The translations under genes and the position numbers were made by a program. The notes beneath the pieces are model-generated. The model ran no database searches and was not told where the DNA came from. It was given only the letters and a program-made list of their open reading frames with translations. This document shows positions 6,412-14,293 of a stretch of DNA of 23,136 bases, piece after piece. The stretch comes from Clostridium_AI sp002297865 (GTDB lineage Bacteria; Bacillota; Clostridia; Lachnospirales; Lachnospiraceae), in contig CALFNR010000228.1 in the NCBI GenBank assembly GCA_937903005.1, positions 1 through 23,136 on the forward strand. The letters run 5' to 3'. The first letter of the stretch is position 1, and every line of letters begins with the position of its first letter.

Positions 6412-8646
6412 TTATTCTCCTGTTACTGCTTCCTGTTCTGCATCTTCTTTCGCTTCAGATTTCTTTCTTTTACGCTTACCTGATTTTGCAGTTTTTTTCT
6501 CCGATGAGTTGTCGTCCTCATCACTGGCAAGCTCAAAATCAATTGTCTTTAACAGTTTGTCCACACCTGTTACGACAACTTTAACCTTTTCACCTAACTT
6601 ATAAGTGTTGTTCGTACGTTCTCCTACCATAAGATAACGTTCTTCATCATAGAAATAATAATCATCTTTTAAAGCTGTTACATGAACCATACCCTCGACT
6701 GTATTTGGCAATTCTACATACATACCCCATGTATTCATACCAGAGATAACACCTTCAAATGTCTCTCCCATAAATTGTTCCATATACTCAGCTTTCTTCA
6801 TCTTATCCACTTCACGTTCTGCTTCGTCTGCTCTTCTTTCCATCATACTAGAACGTAACGCAACATCTGGAAGAATTCTGTCGTAGTGTTTGATTCGTTT
6901 CTCACTAAGACCTGTTCGCAGATTTTCCTTAATAATTCTATGAATCTGCAAATCTGGATATCGACGAATTGGAGAGGTAAAGTGACAATAATACTTAGCT
7001 GCCAGACCAAAGTGTCCATCTCCAGTAACTGTATACTTTGCTTGTTTCATAGAACGAAGAGTCAATCTGCTAATCAACGCCTCTTCTGGTGTACCATCAA
7101 TCTTTTCTATTAATTTTTGCAATTCTTTTGGATGAATCTCATCCTGCCCCATTTTAATGGAATAACCAAAATTATTGATAAAGATACCAAGTTTCAAAAT
7201 TTTCTCAGGATCTGGATTCTCGTGAGAACGATAGACAAACGGAAGCTCTTGCCAGAAATAATCTTCCGCAATTGTTTCGTTTGCAATCAGCATAAAATCT
7301 TCAATAATCTTAGTCGCTGTATTTCTATCATATGGTTTTACTTCGATTGGTTTACCTTTTTCATCAAGAATTATTTTGCTTTCTGGAAAATCAAAATCAA
7401 TGGAACCACGTTTTCTACGTCTTTCACGTAATATTAAGGCAAGTTCCTGCATTAATTCAAACATTGGCACCAATTCTTCATATTCCTTTATTTCATCTGG
7501 ATCTTTATCCTCTAATATTTTTTTTACGCTGGTATAAGACATACGACGGGAAACATTTACAACAGTCTCCGCAATCTTATGGCTAACCACATTTCCTTTG
7601 GCATCTATGTCCATAAAACAGCTTAAAGCAAGACGATCTACGCCTGCATTTAAGGAGCAGATGCCATTGGACAATGCATGAGGAAGCATTGGTATAACAC
7701 GATCAACCAAATACACACTGGTTCCTCGGTTCAATGCCTCTTTGTCTAAAGGAGAGCCTTCTTTTACATAATTGGTTACATCTGCAATATGCACCCCTAG
7801 TTTATAAAGTTCTCCTTCTTTTCTAAGTGTAATGGCATCGTCTAGGTCTTTTGCATCTTCTCCATCAATGGTAACCATCTGCCAGTCACGAATATCCATT
7901 CTGCCTGCCCAGTCAGAGCTATCTACTTCCGATGGAATCTTTTCCACTTCATCCATAACTTCTTTTGGAAATGATTCTGCCAATCCGTATGCCTTCACAA
8001 TAGAACGTATATCAACACCGGGGTCATTAATATGACCTAGTATTTCAATAATTTTGCCTTCTGGTTTTTTATCTTTTCCTCCGAAACTAGTCAGCTCTAC
8101 AACTACCTTATGACCACTGACAGCACCTTTTGTCTGAGACTTCGGAATATAGATATCCTTTCCAAAACGCTGATTATCCGCAATTACAAATCCGAAATTT
8201 CTGCTTTTTGCAAAAGTTCCGACAACGGTTGCCGTACCACGTTCTACTATATTAACAATTCTTCCTTCTCTTCTCTTACCGGTCTTAATGTCTAATACCT
8301 GAACTTGCACAATATCGTTGTGAAGAGCACCTTTCATAGCATTTTCAGGTATAAAAATGTCCTCGTCTTCTCCTTCTACACGTACGAAACCAAAGCCCCT
8401 CTGGGTTCCAATAAAAGTACCTGTTTTCAGATTTTCATTGGCAACTTTAAACTTTCCTTTTACGTCTATAATGATTTTACCATCTGCTATAAGTGACTCT
8501 AATACTTCACGTAAATCTTCTTTTTCTCTCTTTGGTACTTGCAAGATATTAACCATTTCTTTGAACTTAATTGGTTTATATTCTTTGCTTAACATAAACT
8601 CATAAACTAAATTCTTCTTTTCTTCTAAAATAATCTTTTCTAACAT
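6412..8646 (-). CDS. rnr: Ribonuclease R
   Basis: This 744-aa 3'-5' exoribonuclease of the RNase II/R family degrades structured RNA, including transcripts released by trans-translation. The order is an N-terminal winged-helix region (about 1-70), two cold-shock/OB domains (about 72-200) with GTFIGTQRGFGFV and GTFAKSRNFGFV, and the RNB catalytic domain (about 250-580). RNB holds the metal-binding acidic cluster DGEDAKDLDDAI (261-272). A C-terminal S1 domain (about 625-705, FEGVISGMNTWGMYVEL) and a Lys-rich tail (KSGKRKRKK) follow. Length is close to the B. subtilis enzyme. The start has GGAG seven nt upstream. It is in the conserved secG-rnr-smpB-ssrA order. Confidence 0.97.
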   Translation of the reverse strand: MLEKIILEEKKNLVYEFMLSKEYKPIKFKEMVNILQVPKREKEDLREVLESLIADGKIIIDVKGKFKVANENLKTGTFIGTQRGFGFVRVEGEDEDIFIPENAMKGALHNDIVQVQVLDIKTGKRREGRIVNIVERGTATVVGTFAKSRNFGFVIADNQRFGKDIYIPKSQTKGAVSGHKVVVELTSFGGKDKKPEGKIIEILGHINDPGVDIRSIVKAYGLAESFPKEVMDEVEKIPSEVDSSDWAGRMDIRDWQMVTIDGEDAKDLDDAITLRKEGELYKLGVHIADVTNYVKEGSPLDKEALNRGTSVYLVDRVIPMLPHALSNGICSLNAGVDRLALSCFMDIDAKGNVVSHKIAETVVNVSRRMSYTSVKKILEDKDPDEIKEYEELVPMFELMQELALILRERRRKRGSIDFDFPESKIILDEKGKPIEVKPYDRNTATKIIEDFMLIANETIAEDYFWQELPFVYRSHENPDPEKILKLGIFINNFGYSIKMGQDEIHPKELQKLIEKIDGTPEEALISRLTLRSMKQAKYTVTGDGHFGLAAKYYCHFTSPIRRYPDLQIHRIIKENLRTGLSEKRIKHYDRILPDVALRSSMMERRADEAEREVDKMKKAEYMEQFMGETFEGVISGMNTWGMYVELPNTVEGMVHVTALKDDYYFYDEERYLMVGERTNNTYKLGEKVKVVVTGVDKLLKTIDFELASDEDDNSSEKKTAKSGKRKRKKSEAKEDAEQEAVTGE

Positions 8647-8955
8647 TCATCTTCTCCATTTCGTACCATATGATAATTTCTAGTATACCACATTTACTAA
8701 AAAAAACAAACATGGATAAAAGTTCATGCGGAATTCACAGTTTCTTCACTCTCTTTTTCATAGAATCTTACTTTACATCAATTGACATAAAATTACTTAT
8801 GTAATCTATCGTATTAACCCACCATCGAAACGAAAGTTCACTTAGTGCAAGATAAGTTAAAACACACTCATGCTTACAGGTTTTGATTTCATAGACATCA
8901 GAGAATAAAATATATTAATCTACACATATCACCATTAAATGTCTTATCTGTATAG
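8647..8955. other. AT-rich intergenic region upstream of rnr
   Basis: Of the 360 nt between secG and rnr, this part holds no convincing gene. It contains a likely extended -10 promoter for rnr at its left end and a small imperfect palindrome near 8785-8802 (ACATAA/TTATGT). I see nothing else in it. Confidence 0.5.
8682..8690 (-). promoter_or_regulatory. Extended -10 promoter for rnr
   Basis: The minus strand carries TGG-TATACT (-10 at 8682-8687), preceded by a T-rich tract with no good -35 box. It lies 36 nt before the rnr start. Confidence 0.5.
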
Positions 8956-8987
8956 AAAAACAAGCTGTCACATTATGCGACAGCTTG
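8956..8987 (-). terminator. Terminator after secG
   Basis: CAAGCTGTC (8961-8969) and GACAGCTTG (8979-8987) form a perfect 9-bp stem with a 9-nt loop. TTTTT follows on the minus strand. It lies 20 nt after the secG stop codon, so rnr needs its own promoter or read-through. Confidence 0.88.
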
Positions 8988-9006
8988 TCAGCAAGCATCT
9001 ATCTAT

Positions 9007-9246
9007 CTACCAGTTCATACATAACAAAGCAGAAATAACCATAAATACAATCGCTAAAACTCTTGTACCTTTTTCCAACGCGCCTTCCATAGAACGACCT
9101 TTGTTTTTTCCCCAGTAGCTCTCAGCGGCACCACTAATGCTTCCAGATAAACCAGCTTGTTTACCTTCTTGCATTAATACAACAACTGAAAGTGCGATAC
9201 AAACTAATACATATAAAATTGTTACAATAGTTCGTAACCAAGTCAT
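9007..9246 (-). CDS. secG: Preprotein translocase subunit SecG
   Basis: This 79-aa membrane protein is the small accessory subunit of the SecYEG channel. It has two transmembrane helices (about 5-25 and 60-77) with the conserved loop LMQEGKQAGLSGSISGA at about 24-40, the family hallmark. GGAGG lies seven nt before the ATG. It has its own promoter between gpmI and its start. A GNRA-type stem-loop lies in the leader. It is the first gene of the conserved secG-rnr-smpB block, although a strong terminator separates it from rnr. Confidence 0.95.
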   Translation of the reverse strand: MTWLRTIVTILYVLVCIALSVVVLMQEGKQAGLSGSISGAAESYWGKNKGRSMEGALEKGTRVLAIVFMVISALLCMNW

Positions 9247-9271
9247 ACTTACACCTCCAATACATGGATTT

Positions 9272-9289
9272 TATTCGATTGCTCGAATA
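9272..9289 (-). other. Leader stem-loop of secG with GCAA tetraloop
   Basis: On the minus strand TATTCGA-GCAA-TCGAATA forms a perfect 7-bp hairpin closed by a GNRA tetraloop. It lies between the secG promoter and the ribosome binding site and lacks a T tract, so it looks like an mRNA-stabilising structure rather than a terminator. Confidence 0.45.
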
Positions 9290-9302
9290 CACTCATGTTT
9301 AA

Positions 9303-9331
9303 ATTTTATCACAAAATGTTACCATTTTCAA
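9303..9331 (-). promoter_or_regulatory. Promoter for secG
   Basis: TTGAAA (9326-9331) and TAAAAT (9303-9308) are spaced by 17 nt, with a TGA extension before the -10. It starts just after the gpmI stop codon. Confidence 0.7.
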
Positions 9332-9334
9332 CCT

Positions 9335-10879
9335 TTATTTCTTGATAAGAAGGGACTTACCTGTCATTTCAGCTGGCTGTTCCATTCCCATCATCTCAAG
9401 AAGAGTTGGAGCGATGTCAGCTAAGCATCCGCCTTCTCTCAAAGTATAAGCTTCATCATAGTTCACTAAGATAAATGGAACTGGATTGACTGTATGAGCT
9501 GTAAATGGAGCTCCTGTGTTATAATCAATTAACTGTTCAGCATTTCCATGGTCTGCACAGATAAACATTTGTCCATCCACTTCTTTGATTGCTTCTACAG
9601 TCATGCCAACACATTTATCTACTGCTTCGATTGCTGCAATTGCAGCTGACTCAACGCCTGTATGACCAACCATGTCTGGATTTGCAAAGTTCACAATGAT
9701 TACATCATATTTATCAGATTTAATTGCATTTACTAAACCTTCTGCTACTTGGAAAGCACTCATTTCAGGCTGTAAATCATAAGTTGCAACTTTTGGAGAA
9801 TTGACAAGCAGTCTGTCTTCCCCTTCGTATGGTTCTTCTTTACCACCGTTAAAGAAGAAAGTTACGTGTGCATACTTTTCAGTTTCAGCTGTTCTTAACT
9901 GTGTTTTACCATTCTTAGATAGATATTCACCTAATGTATTGCTGATTTCTGTTTTGTGGAAAGCAACTACCTTATTTGGAATTGTCACATCATATTCTGT
10001 AAATGTAACAAATGTAGTTTTTACTCTACCAGATTTACGTTCAAATCCTGTAAACTCATCATCGCAGAATGTTCTTGTGATTTCTCTTGCTCTATCTGGA
10101 CGGAAGTTAAAGAAAATAACTGAATCGTTTTCCTTTACTGTAGCAACAGGTTTTCCTTCTTTTTCTACTACTGTAGGAAGAACGAATTCATCATTTTCAC
10201 CTTTATCATAAGACTGCTTTACAGCTTCTACTGCTGTAGATGCAGTTACGCCTTCACCTTCAGCAATAGCTTTGTAAGCTTTTTCTACACGATCCCAACG
10301 ATTATCACGGTCCATAACATAATAACGACCGATAACTGTTGCGATTTCACCAACACCCATTTCCTTCATTTTAGCTTCTGCTTCTTCCACAAAACCAAGA
10401 CCAGACTTAGGATCTGTGTCACGTCCATCTAAGAATGCATGCAGATAAACGTTTTTAATACCGTTTCTCTTAGCTAATTCTAATAAACCATACATGTGTG
10501 TATTATGGCTGTGAACACCACCATTGGATAATAAGCCAAATAAATGTAAATCAGAATTGTTTGCTTTGCAATTTTCGATAGCTTTCAGCAAAGCCTCGTT
10601 TTCAAAGAATGTACCATCTTCAATTTCTTTTGTGATACGCGTTAATTCCTGATAAATGATGCGGCCAGCGCCCATATTAAGATGCCCAACTTCAGAGTTA
10701 CCCATTTGTCCATCTGGCAGGCCAACAGCAAGACCACTTGCATAACCTTTAACAAAAGGGTACTCTGCCATTAATTTATCCATTACTGGAGTATTCGCTT
10801 CTTTTACCGCATTTGCTTTCTCTGTATCATTTAATCCATAACCATCTAAAATCATTAAAACAGTAGGTTTTTTACTCAT
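9335..10879 (-). CDS. gpmI: 2,3-bisphosphoglycerate-independent phosphoglycerate mutase
   Basis: This 514-aa enzyme has the usual family length. It converts 3-phosphoglycerate to 2-phosphoglycerate in glycolysis through a phosphoserine intermediate and needs manganese. The phosphorylated serine is Ser62 in GNSEVGHLNMGAGR. Asp12 (LDGYGL) and the metal ligands around Asp402/His406 (PDMVGHTG), Asp443/His444 (ADHGNAEQ) and His462 are present. HSHNTH (123-128), DGRDTDP (151-157) and GRYYVMDRDNRWDR form the substrate pocket. It follows tpiA after 93 nt containing two hairpins. AAGGAG lies seven nt before the start. No terminator is seen after it. Confidence 0.98.
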   Translation of the reverse strand: MSKKPTVLMILDGYGLNDTEKANAVKEANTPVMDKLMAEYPFVKGYASGLAVGLPDGQMGNSEVGHLNMGAGRIIYQELTRITKEIEDGTFFENEALLKAIENCKANNSDLHLFGLLSNGGVHSHNTHMYGLLELAKRNGIKNVYLHAFLDGRDTDPKSGLGFVEEAEAKMKEMGVGEIATVIGRYYVMDRDNRWDRVEKAYKAIAEGEGVTASTAVEAVKQSYDKGENDEFVLPTVVEKEGKPVATVKENDSVIFFNFRPDRAREITRTFCDDEFTGFERKSGRVKTTFVTFTEYDVTIPNKVVAFHKTEISNTLGEYLSKNGKTQLRTAETEKYAHVTFFFNGGKEEPYEGEDRLLVNSPKVATYDLQPEMSAFQVAEGLVNAIKSDKYDVIIVNFANPDMVGHTGVESAAIAAIEAVDKCVGMTVEAIKEVDGQMFICADHGNAEQLIDYNTGAPFTAHTVNPVPFILVNYDEAYTLREGGCLADIAPTLLEMMGMEQPAEMTGKSLLIKK

Positions 10880-10911
10880 TATTGTACTCCTTATTTCTAA
10901 TCTTTAATGAA

Positions 10912-10935
10912 ACAGACGGACAATAGCCCGCCTGT
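10912..10935 (-). other. Hairpin between tpiA and gpmI
   Basis: On the minus strand ACAGGCGGGC and GTCCGTCTGT pair over 10 bp (two G-U) with a 4-nt loop, followed only by TTTC. It may be a weak terminator or a processing/stabilising element that sets gpmI mRNA levels. Confidence 0.45.
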
Positions 10936-10939
10936 CACT

Positions 10940-10973
10940 ATAAGATAGTATCTCTAAAGAGAACGTATCTTAT
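10940..10973 (-). other. Hairpin at the tpiA stop codon
   Basis: ATAAGATA (10940-10947) and TATCTTAT (10966-10973) form an 8-bp stem with an inner TCTCT/AGAGA pairing. It overlaps the tpiA stop codon and has no T tract. Confidence 0.35.
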
Positions 10974-11722
10974 TATTTATTGTAGTTTACAATCTTACCA
11001 AAGTCTGGTTTAAGAGAAGCACCACCAACTAATCCTCCGTCGATATCTGCCTGCGCAAATAATTCTGGAGCACTTGCTGCTGATACACTGCCGCCGTACT
11101 GAATACGGATTGCTGCTGCTGTTGCTTCATCATAGATTTCACCGATACAAGCACGGATTGCTGCACAAACTTCTTGTGCTTGTTCTGTTGTTGCAACTTT
11201 ACCTGTTCCGATAGCCCAGATTGGTTCGTAAGCGATTACAGCTGTTTTTGCTTGTTCGCTAGTTACGTTTAAGAAAGCAACTTTAATCTGCTGACGAATC
11301 CAGTCAATTGTGATTCCTTGTTCTCTTTGAGTAAGAGATTCACCACAACAGATAATTGGAGTAATTCCATGTTCAAAAGCTTTTAATACTTTTTTGTTTA
11401 CTGTTTCATCTGTTTCTGCGAAGTATTCTCTTCTTTCAGAGTGACCGATGATAACATATTTAACACCGATATCTGTTAACATGTTAGGAGCGATTTCACC
11501 AGTGTAAGCACCACTCTCTTCATAGAACATATTTTCAGCACCGATTTCAATATTGGAACCTTTAGCAGCTTCGATAGCTGTTGTTAATGAAATAGCTGGA
11601 ACGCAGAATACTACGTCAACTTCATCATTTTTTACTAATGGTTTTAATTCTTCGATTAATTTAACTGTTTCACTAGGAGTTTTGTTCATCTTCCAGTTAC
11701 CAGCGATAATTTTCTTACGCAT
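10973..11722 (-). CDS. tpiA: Triosephosphate isomerase
   Basis: This 249-aa TIM-barrel enzyme interconverts dihydroxyacetone phosphate and glyceraldehyde 3-phosphate. The catalytic residues are all visible: Lys11 in GNWKMNK, His94 in IIGHSERRE and Glu166 in AYEPIWAIGTGK, where the last motif runs into mobile loop 6. The phosphate-binding YGGSV and GGLVGGASL motifs are near the C-terminus. Length is typical. It lies 54 nt after pgk with only a ribosome binding site between them, so it is co-transcribed with pgk. Confidence 0.98.
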   Translation of the reverse strand: MRKKIIAGNWKMNKTPSETVKLIEELKPLVKNDEVDVVFCVPAISLTTAIEAAKGSNIEIGAENMFYEESGAYTGEIAPNMLTDIGVKYVIIGHSERREYFAETDETVNKKVLKAFEHGITPIICCGESLTQREQGITIDWIRQQIKVAFLNVTSEQAKTAVIAYEPIWAIGTGKVATTEQAQEVCAAIRACIGEIYDEATAAAIRIQYGGSVSAASAPELFAQADIDGGLVGGASLKPDFGKIVNYNK

Positions 11723-11776
11723 AATAGCACACTCTCCTTTTATTTAATATCAGATGATTCATCTTATACAGTCTAA

Positions 11777-12973
11777 TTATTTATCGTTAGCTGCAGCAAC
11801 ACCTGGTAATTCTTTACCTTCTAAGAATTCAAGAGAAGCTCCACCACCTGTAGAGATGTGAGTCATCTTATCACCGAATCCTAAGATGTTTACAGCAGCA
11901 GCAGAATCTCCACCACCGATGATTGTAGTAGCATCTAAGTCTGCTAAAGCTTTTGCTACTGCCATTGTACCTTCAGCGAATTTAGGCATTTCGAAACAAC
12001 CCATAGGTCCGTTCCAAACTACTGTTTTCGCATCTTTTAAAGCATCGCAGAACATAGCCTGTGCTTTTGGTCCAATATCAAGTCCTTGCCAGCCTGCTTC
12101 AATGTCTTGGTCCTTAGCCACAACTTTTACGTTAGCGTCATTGGAGAAAGCGTCAGCACAAATGTTGTCAAGAGGGATTAGTAATTTAACGCCTTTTTCT
12201 TCAGCCTTTTTCATCATGTCTCTTGCATAGTCGATGTAATCCTCTTCTAATAGAGAATCACCAACTGCTTTACCTTCGGCAGCCATGAATGTATAAGCCA
12301 TTCCACCACCTATGATAAGTGTATCAACTTTTTCTAATAAATTGTTGATAACGGAAATTTTAGAAGAAACCTTAGAACCACCAAGGATTGCTACGAATGG
12401 TCTCTCTGGATTGTTAACCGCATTTCCTAAGAAATCGATTTCTTTTTGCATAAGGTAACCAACAACTGCTGTATCAACATATTTTGTTACACCTACATTA
12501 GAACAGTGAGCTCTGTGAGCTGTACCGAAAGCGTCGTTTACGAATACATCACATAAAGAAGCTAATTCTTTGCTGAACTCTTCACCGTTCTTTGTTTCTT
12601 CTGCTCTGTAACGTGTGTTTTCTAATAAAACAACATCGCCATCTTTCATAGCAGCTACTGCAGCTTTAGCATTTTCGCCAACTACGTTAGCATCTGCAGC
12701 AAATTTTACTTCTTGTCCTAATAATTCGGATAATCTGACAGCTACTGGAGCTAAAGATAATTCTGGTTTTGGTTCTCCCTTTGGTTTACCTAAGTGAGAG
12801 CAAAGAATTACTTTACCACCATCTGCGATTAATTTTTTGATTGTTGGAAGAGCCGCAACTAAACGGTTCTCATCTGTAATTTTTCCATCTTGAAGAGGTA
12901 CGTTGAAGTCACAACGAACTAATACTCTTTTTCCCTTTACGTTAATATCATCAACTGATTTCTTATTTAACAT
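11777..12973 (-). CDS. pgk: Phosphoglycerate kinase
   Basis: This 398-aa enzyme transfers phosphate from 1,3-bisphosphoglycerate to ADP, the first ATP-yielding step of glycolysis. The N-terminal substrate domain shows RCDFNVPL (20-27) and SHLGKPKG (59-66). The nucleotide domain shows LGGSKVSSKI (197-206), NGPMGCFE (321-328), GGGDSAAAV (353-361) and STGGGASLEFLEGK (374-387). AAAGGAG lies eight nt before the ATG. A strong terminator hairpin separates it from gap, so its expression depends on read-through or on an unseen promoter. Confidence 0.98.
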   Translation of the reverse strand: MLNKKSVDDINVKGKRVLVRCDFNVPLQDGKITDENRLVAALPTIKKLIADGGKVILCSHLGKPKGEPKPELSLAPVAVRLSELLGQEVKFAADANVVGENAKAAVAAMKDGDVVLLENTRYRAEETKNGEEFSKELASLCDVFVNDAFGTAHRAHCSNVGVTKYVDTAVVGYLMQKEIDFLGNAVNNPERPFVAILGGSKVSSKISVINNLLEKVDTLIIGGGMAYTFMAAEGKAVGDSLLEEDYIDYARDMMKKAEEKGVKLLIPLDNICADAFSNDANVKVVAKDQDIEAGWQGLDIGPKAQAMFCDALKDAKTVVWNGPMGCFEMPKFAEGTMAVAKALADLDATTIIGGGDSAAAVNILGFGDKMTHISTGGGASLEFLEGKELPGVAAANDK

Positions 12974-13016
12974 GAGTCAAACTCCTTTCAATTTGCATTT
13001 CCGATTCGTCTAAAAA

Positions 13017-13080
13017 GGGTCCGGCCCAAACGACCGGACCCTGATAGGTCATTATTTACCTAAGCAAACGCTTACGGTAA
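13017..13080 (-). terminator. Terminator/attenuator between gap and pgk
   Basis: GGGTCCGG (13017-13024) and CCGGACCC (13034-13041) form a GC-rich 8-bp stem with a 9-nt loop, followed on the minus strand by TTTTT (13012-13016). Just before it, nearer the gap stop codon, TTACC-TAAGC pairs with GCTTA-c-GGTAA (13056-13080). Together they should end or reduce the gap transcript before pgk. Confidence 0.75.
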
Positions 13081-13099
13081 TCAAATATTTTATCTGAAA

Positions 13100-14107
13100 T
13101 TATGCTAATTCAGCGAAGTATTTGATTGTTCTAACCATCTGGCTTGTGTATGAGTTTTCGTTATCATACCAAGAAACAACTTTAACTAATGTTGTACCAT
13201 CGCCCATATCCATGCATTTTGTCTGAGTTGCATCAAATAAAGAACCGAATGTGATACCAACGATATCAGAAGAAACGATTTCATCTTCTGTGTATCCGAA
13301 AGATGCAGATGTAGCAGCTTTCATAGCAGCGTTTACATCAGCTTCTGTTACTGTACCTTCACAGATTGCGATTAACTGTGTTAAAGAACCTGTTGGGGTA
13401 GGAACACGCTGAGCACAACCATCTAATACACCATTTAATTCTGGAATAACTAAACCGATTGCTTTAGCAGCACCTGTAGAGTTAGGTACGATGTTAACAG
13501 CAGCTGCACGAGCTCTTCTTAAATCGCCTTTTCTCTGAGGTCCATCAAGAGTCATCTGATCTCCTGTGTAAGCGTGGATTGTTGTCATATAACCTTTTTT
13601 GATTTTAGCTAATTTGTTTAATGTGTTAGCCATAGGTGCTAAACAGTTTGTTGTACAAGAAGCTGCGGAAATAACTGTATCTTCTTTTGTAAGTGTATCT
13701 TCGTTAACACTGTAAACGATTGTAGGAAGATCATTTCCTGCAGGAGCTGAAATAACAACTTTCTTTGCACCAGCTTTGATGTGAGCTTCAGATTTAGCTT
13801 TTGATGTGTAGAAACCTGTACACTCAAGTACAACGTCTACTCCGATTTCGCCCCAAGGAAGTTCCTCAGCGTTTGCTTTAGCGTAGATTTTGATTTCTTT
13901 TCCGTCAACAACGATAGAATCTTCTTTCGCTTCAACTTCTTTATCATATCTACCTTGAGATGAATCATATTTTAATAAGTGAGCTAACATAGCAGGACTT
14001 GTTAAGTCGTTGATTGCTACTACCTCATATCCTTCAGCTCCAAACATTTGTCTGAATGCAAGACGTCCGATACGTCCAAAACCATTAATTGCTACTTTAA
14101 CTGCCAT
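13100..14107 (-). CDS. gap: Glyceraldehyde-3-phosphate dehydrogenase (NAD, glycolytic)
   Basis: This 335-aa enzyme oxidises glyceraldehyde 3-phosphate to 1,3-bisphosphoglycerate with NAD. The Rossmann motif INGFGRIGR is at 7-15 and Asp34 (AINDL) fits NAD preference. The catalytic Cys151 lies in SAASCTTNCLAP and His178 in TTIHAYTGDQ. The substrate loop RRARAAAVNIVPNSTGAAKA is conserved. AGGAGG lies ten nt upstream of the ATG. It is the first gene of the glycolytic run and has its own promoter with a Rex-like operator, which fits redox control. No cggR gene precedes it; a Na/Pi cotransporter gene does. Confidence 0.98.
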   Translation of the reverse strand: MAVKVAINGFGRIGRLAFRQMFGAEGYEVVAINDLTSPAMLAHLLKYDSSQGRYDKEVEAKEDSIVVDGKEIKIYAKANAEELPWGEIGVDVVLECTGFYTSKAKSEAHIKAGAKKVVISAPAGNDLPTIVYSVNEDTLTKEDTVISAASCTTNCLAPMANTLNKLAKIKKGYMTTIHAYTGDQMTLDGPQRKGDLRRARAAAVNIVPNSTGAAKAIGLVIPELNGVLDGCAQRVPTPTGSLTQLIAICEGTVTEADVNAAMKAATSASFGYTEDEIVSSDIVGITFGSLFDATQTKCMDMGDGTTLVKVVSWYDNENSYTSQMVRTIKYFAELA

Positions 14108-14199
14108 GATAAATATTCCTCCTATGAAAAAAAATTTTATAATTACCGCATCTTGTCCATTGACTTTTGTGCGATGATTAATTCTGGCCTAATATGAGT

Positions 14200-14217
14200 T
14201 TGTTTTCTTTTTCACAA
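14200..14217 (-). promoter_or_regulatory. Rex-like operator downstream of the gap promoter
   Basis: The minus strand reads TTGTGAAAAAGAAAACAA. It matches 11 of the 14 fixed positions of the clostridial Rex consensus TTGTTAA-N4-TTAACAA, with both outer TTGT/ACAA half-sites intact. It begins about 11 nt after the -10 box, where a bound repressor would block transcription. Confidence 0.45.
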
Positions 14218-14228
14218 AACCCAAAACC

Positions 14229-14257
14229 ATTTTAACTAATATGTCCTCAAATATCAA
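14229..14257 (-). promoter_or_regulatory. Promoter for gap
   Basis: TTGATA (14252-14257) and TAAAAT (14229-14234) have a 17-nt spacer. The -35 box lies in a dyad, ATATCA (14251-14256) and TGATAT (14266-14271). The leader is about 115 nt long. Confidence 0.7.
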
Positions 14258-14293
14258 GAGGAAAATGATATTTTTTAAAATTTGTTCGATGAA

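Noticed and set aside
8755..8820. TTGACA (8783-8788) as a plus-strand promoter in the rnr upstream region
   Set aside because: No acceptable -10 box occurs at 16-18 nt and no plus-strand gene follows.
9801..10211. 136-codon plus-strand open frame antisense to gpmI
   Set aside because: It is a codon-structure shadow of a highly conserved enzyme, with no ribosome binding site and a low-complexity Ser/Thr-rich translation.
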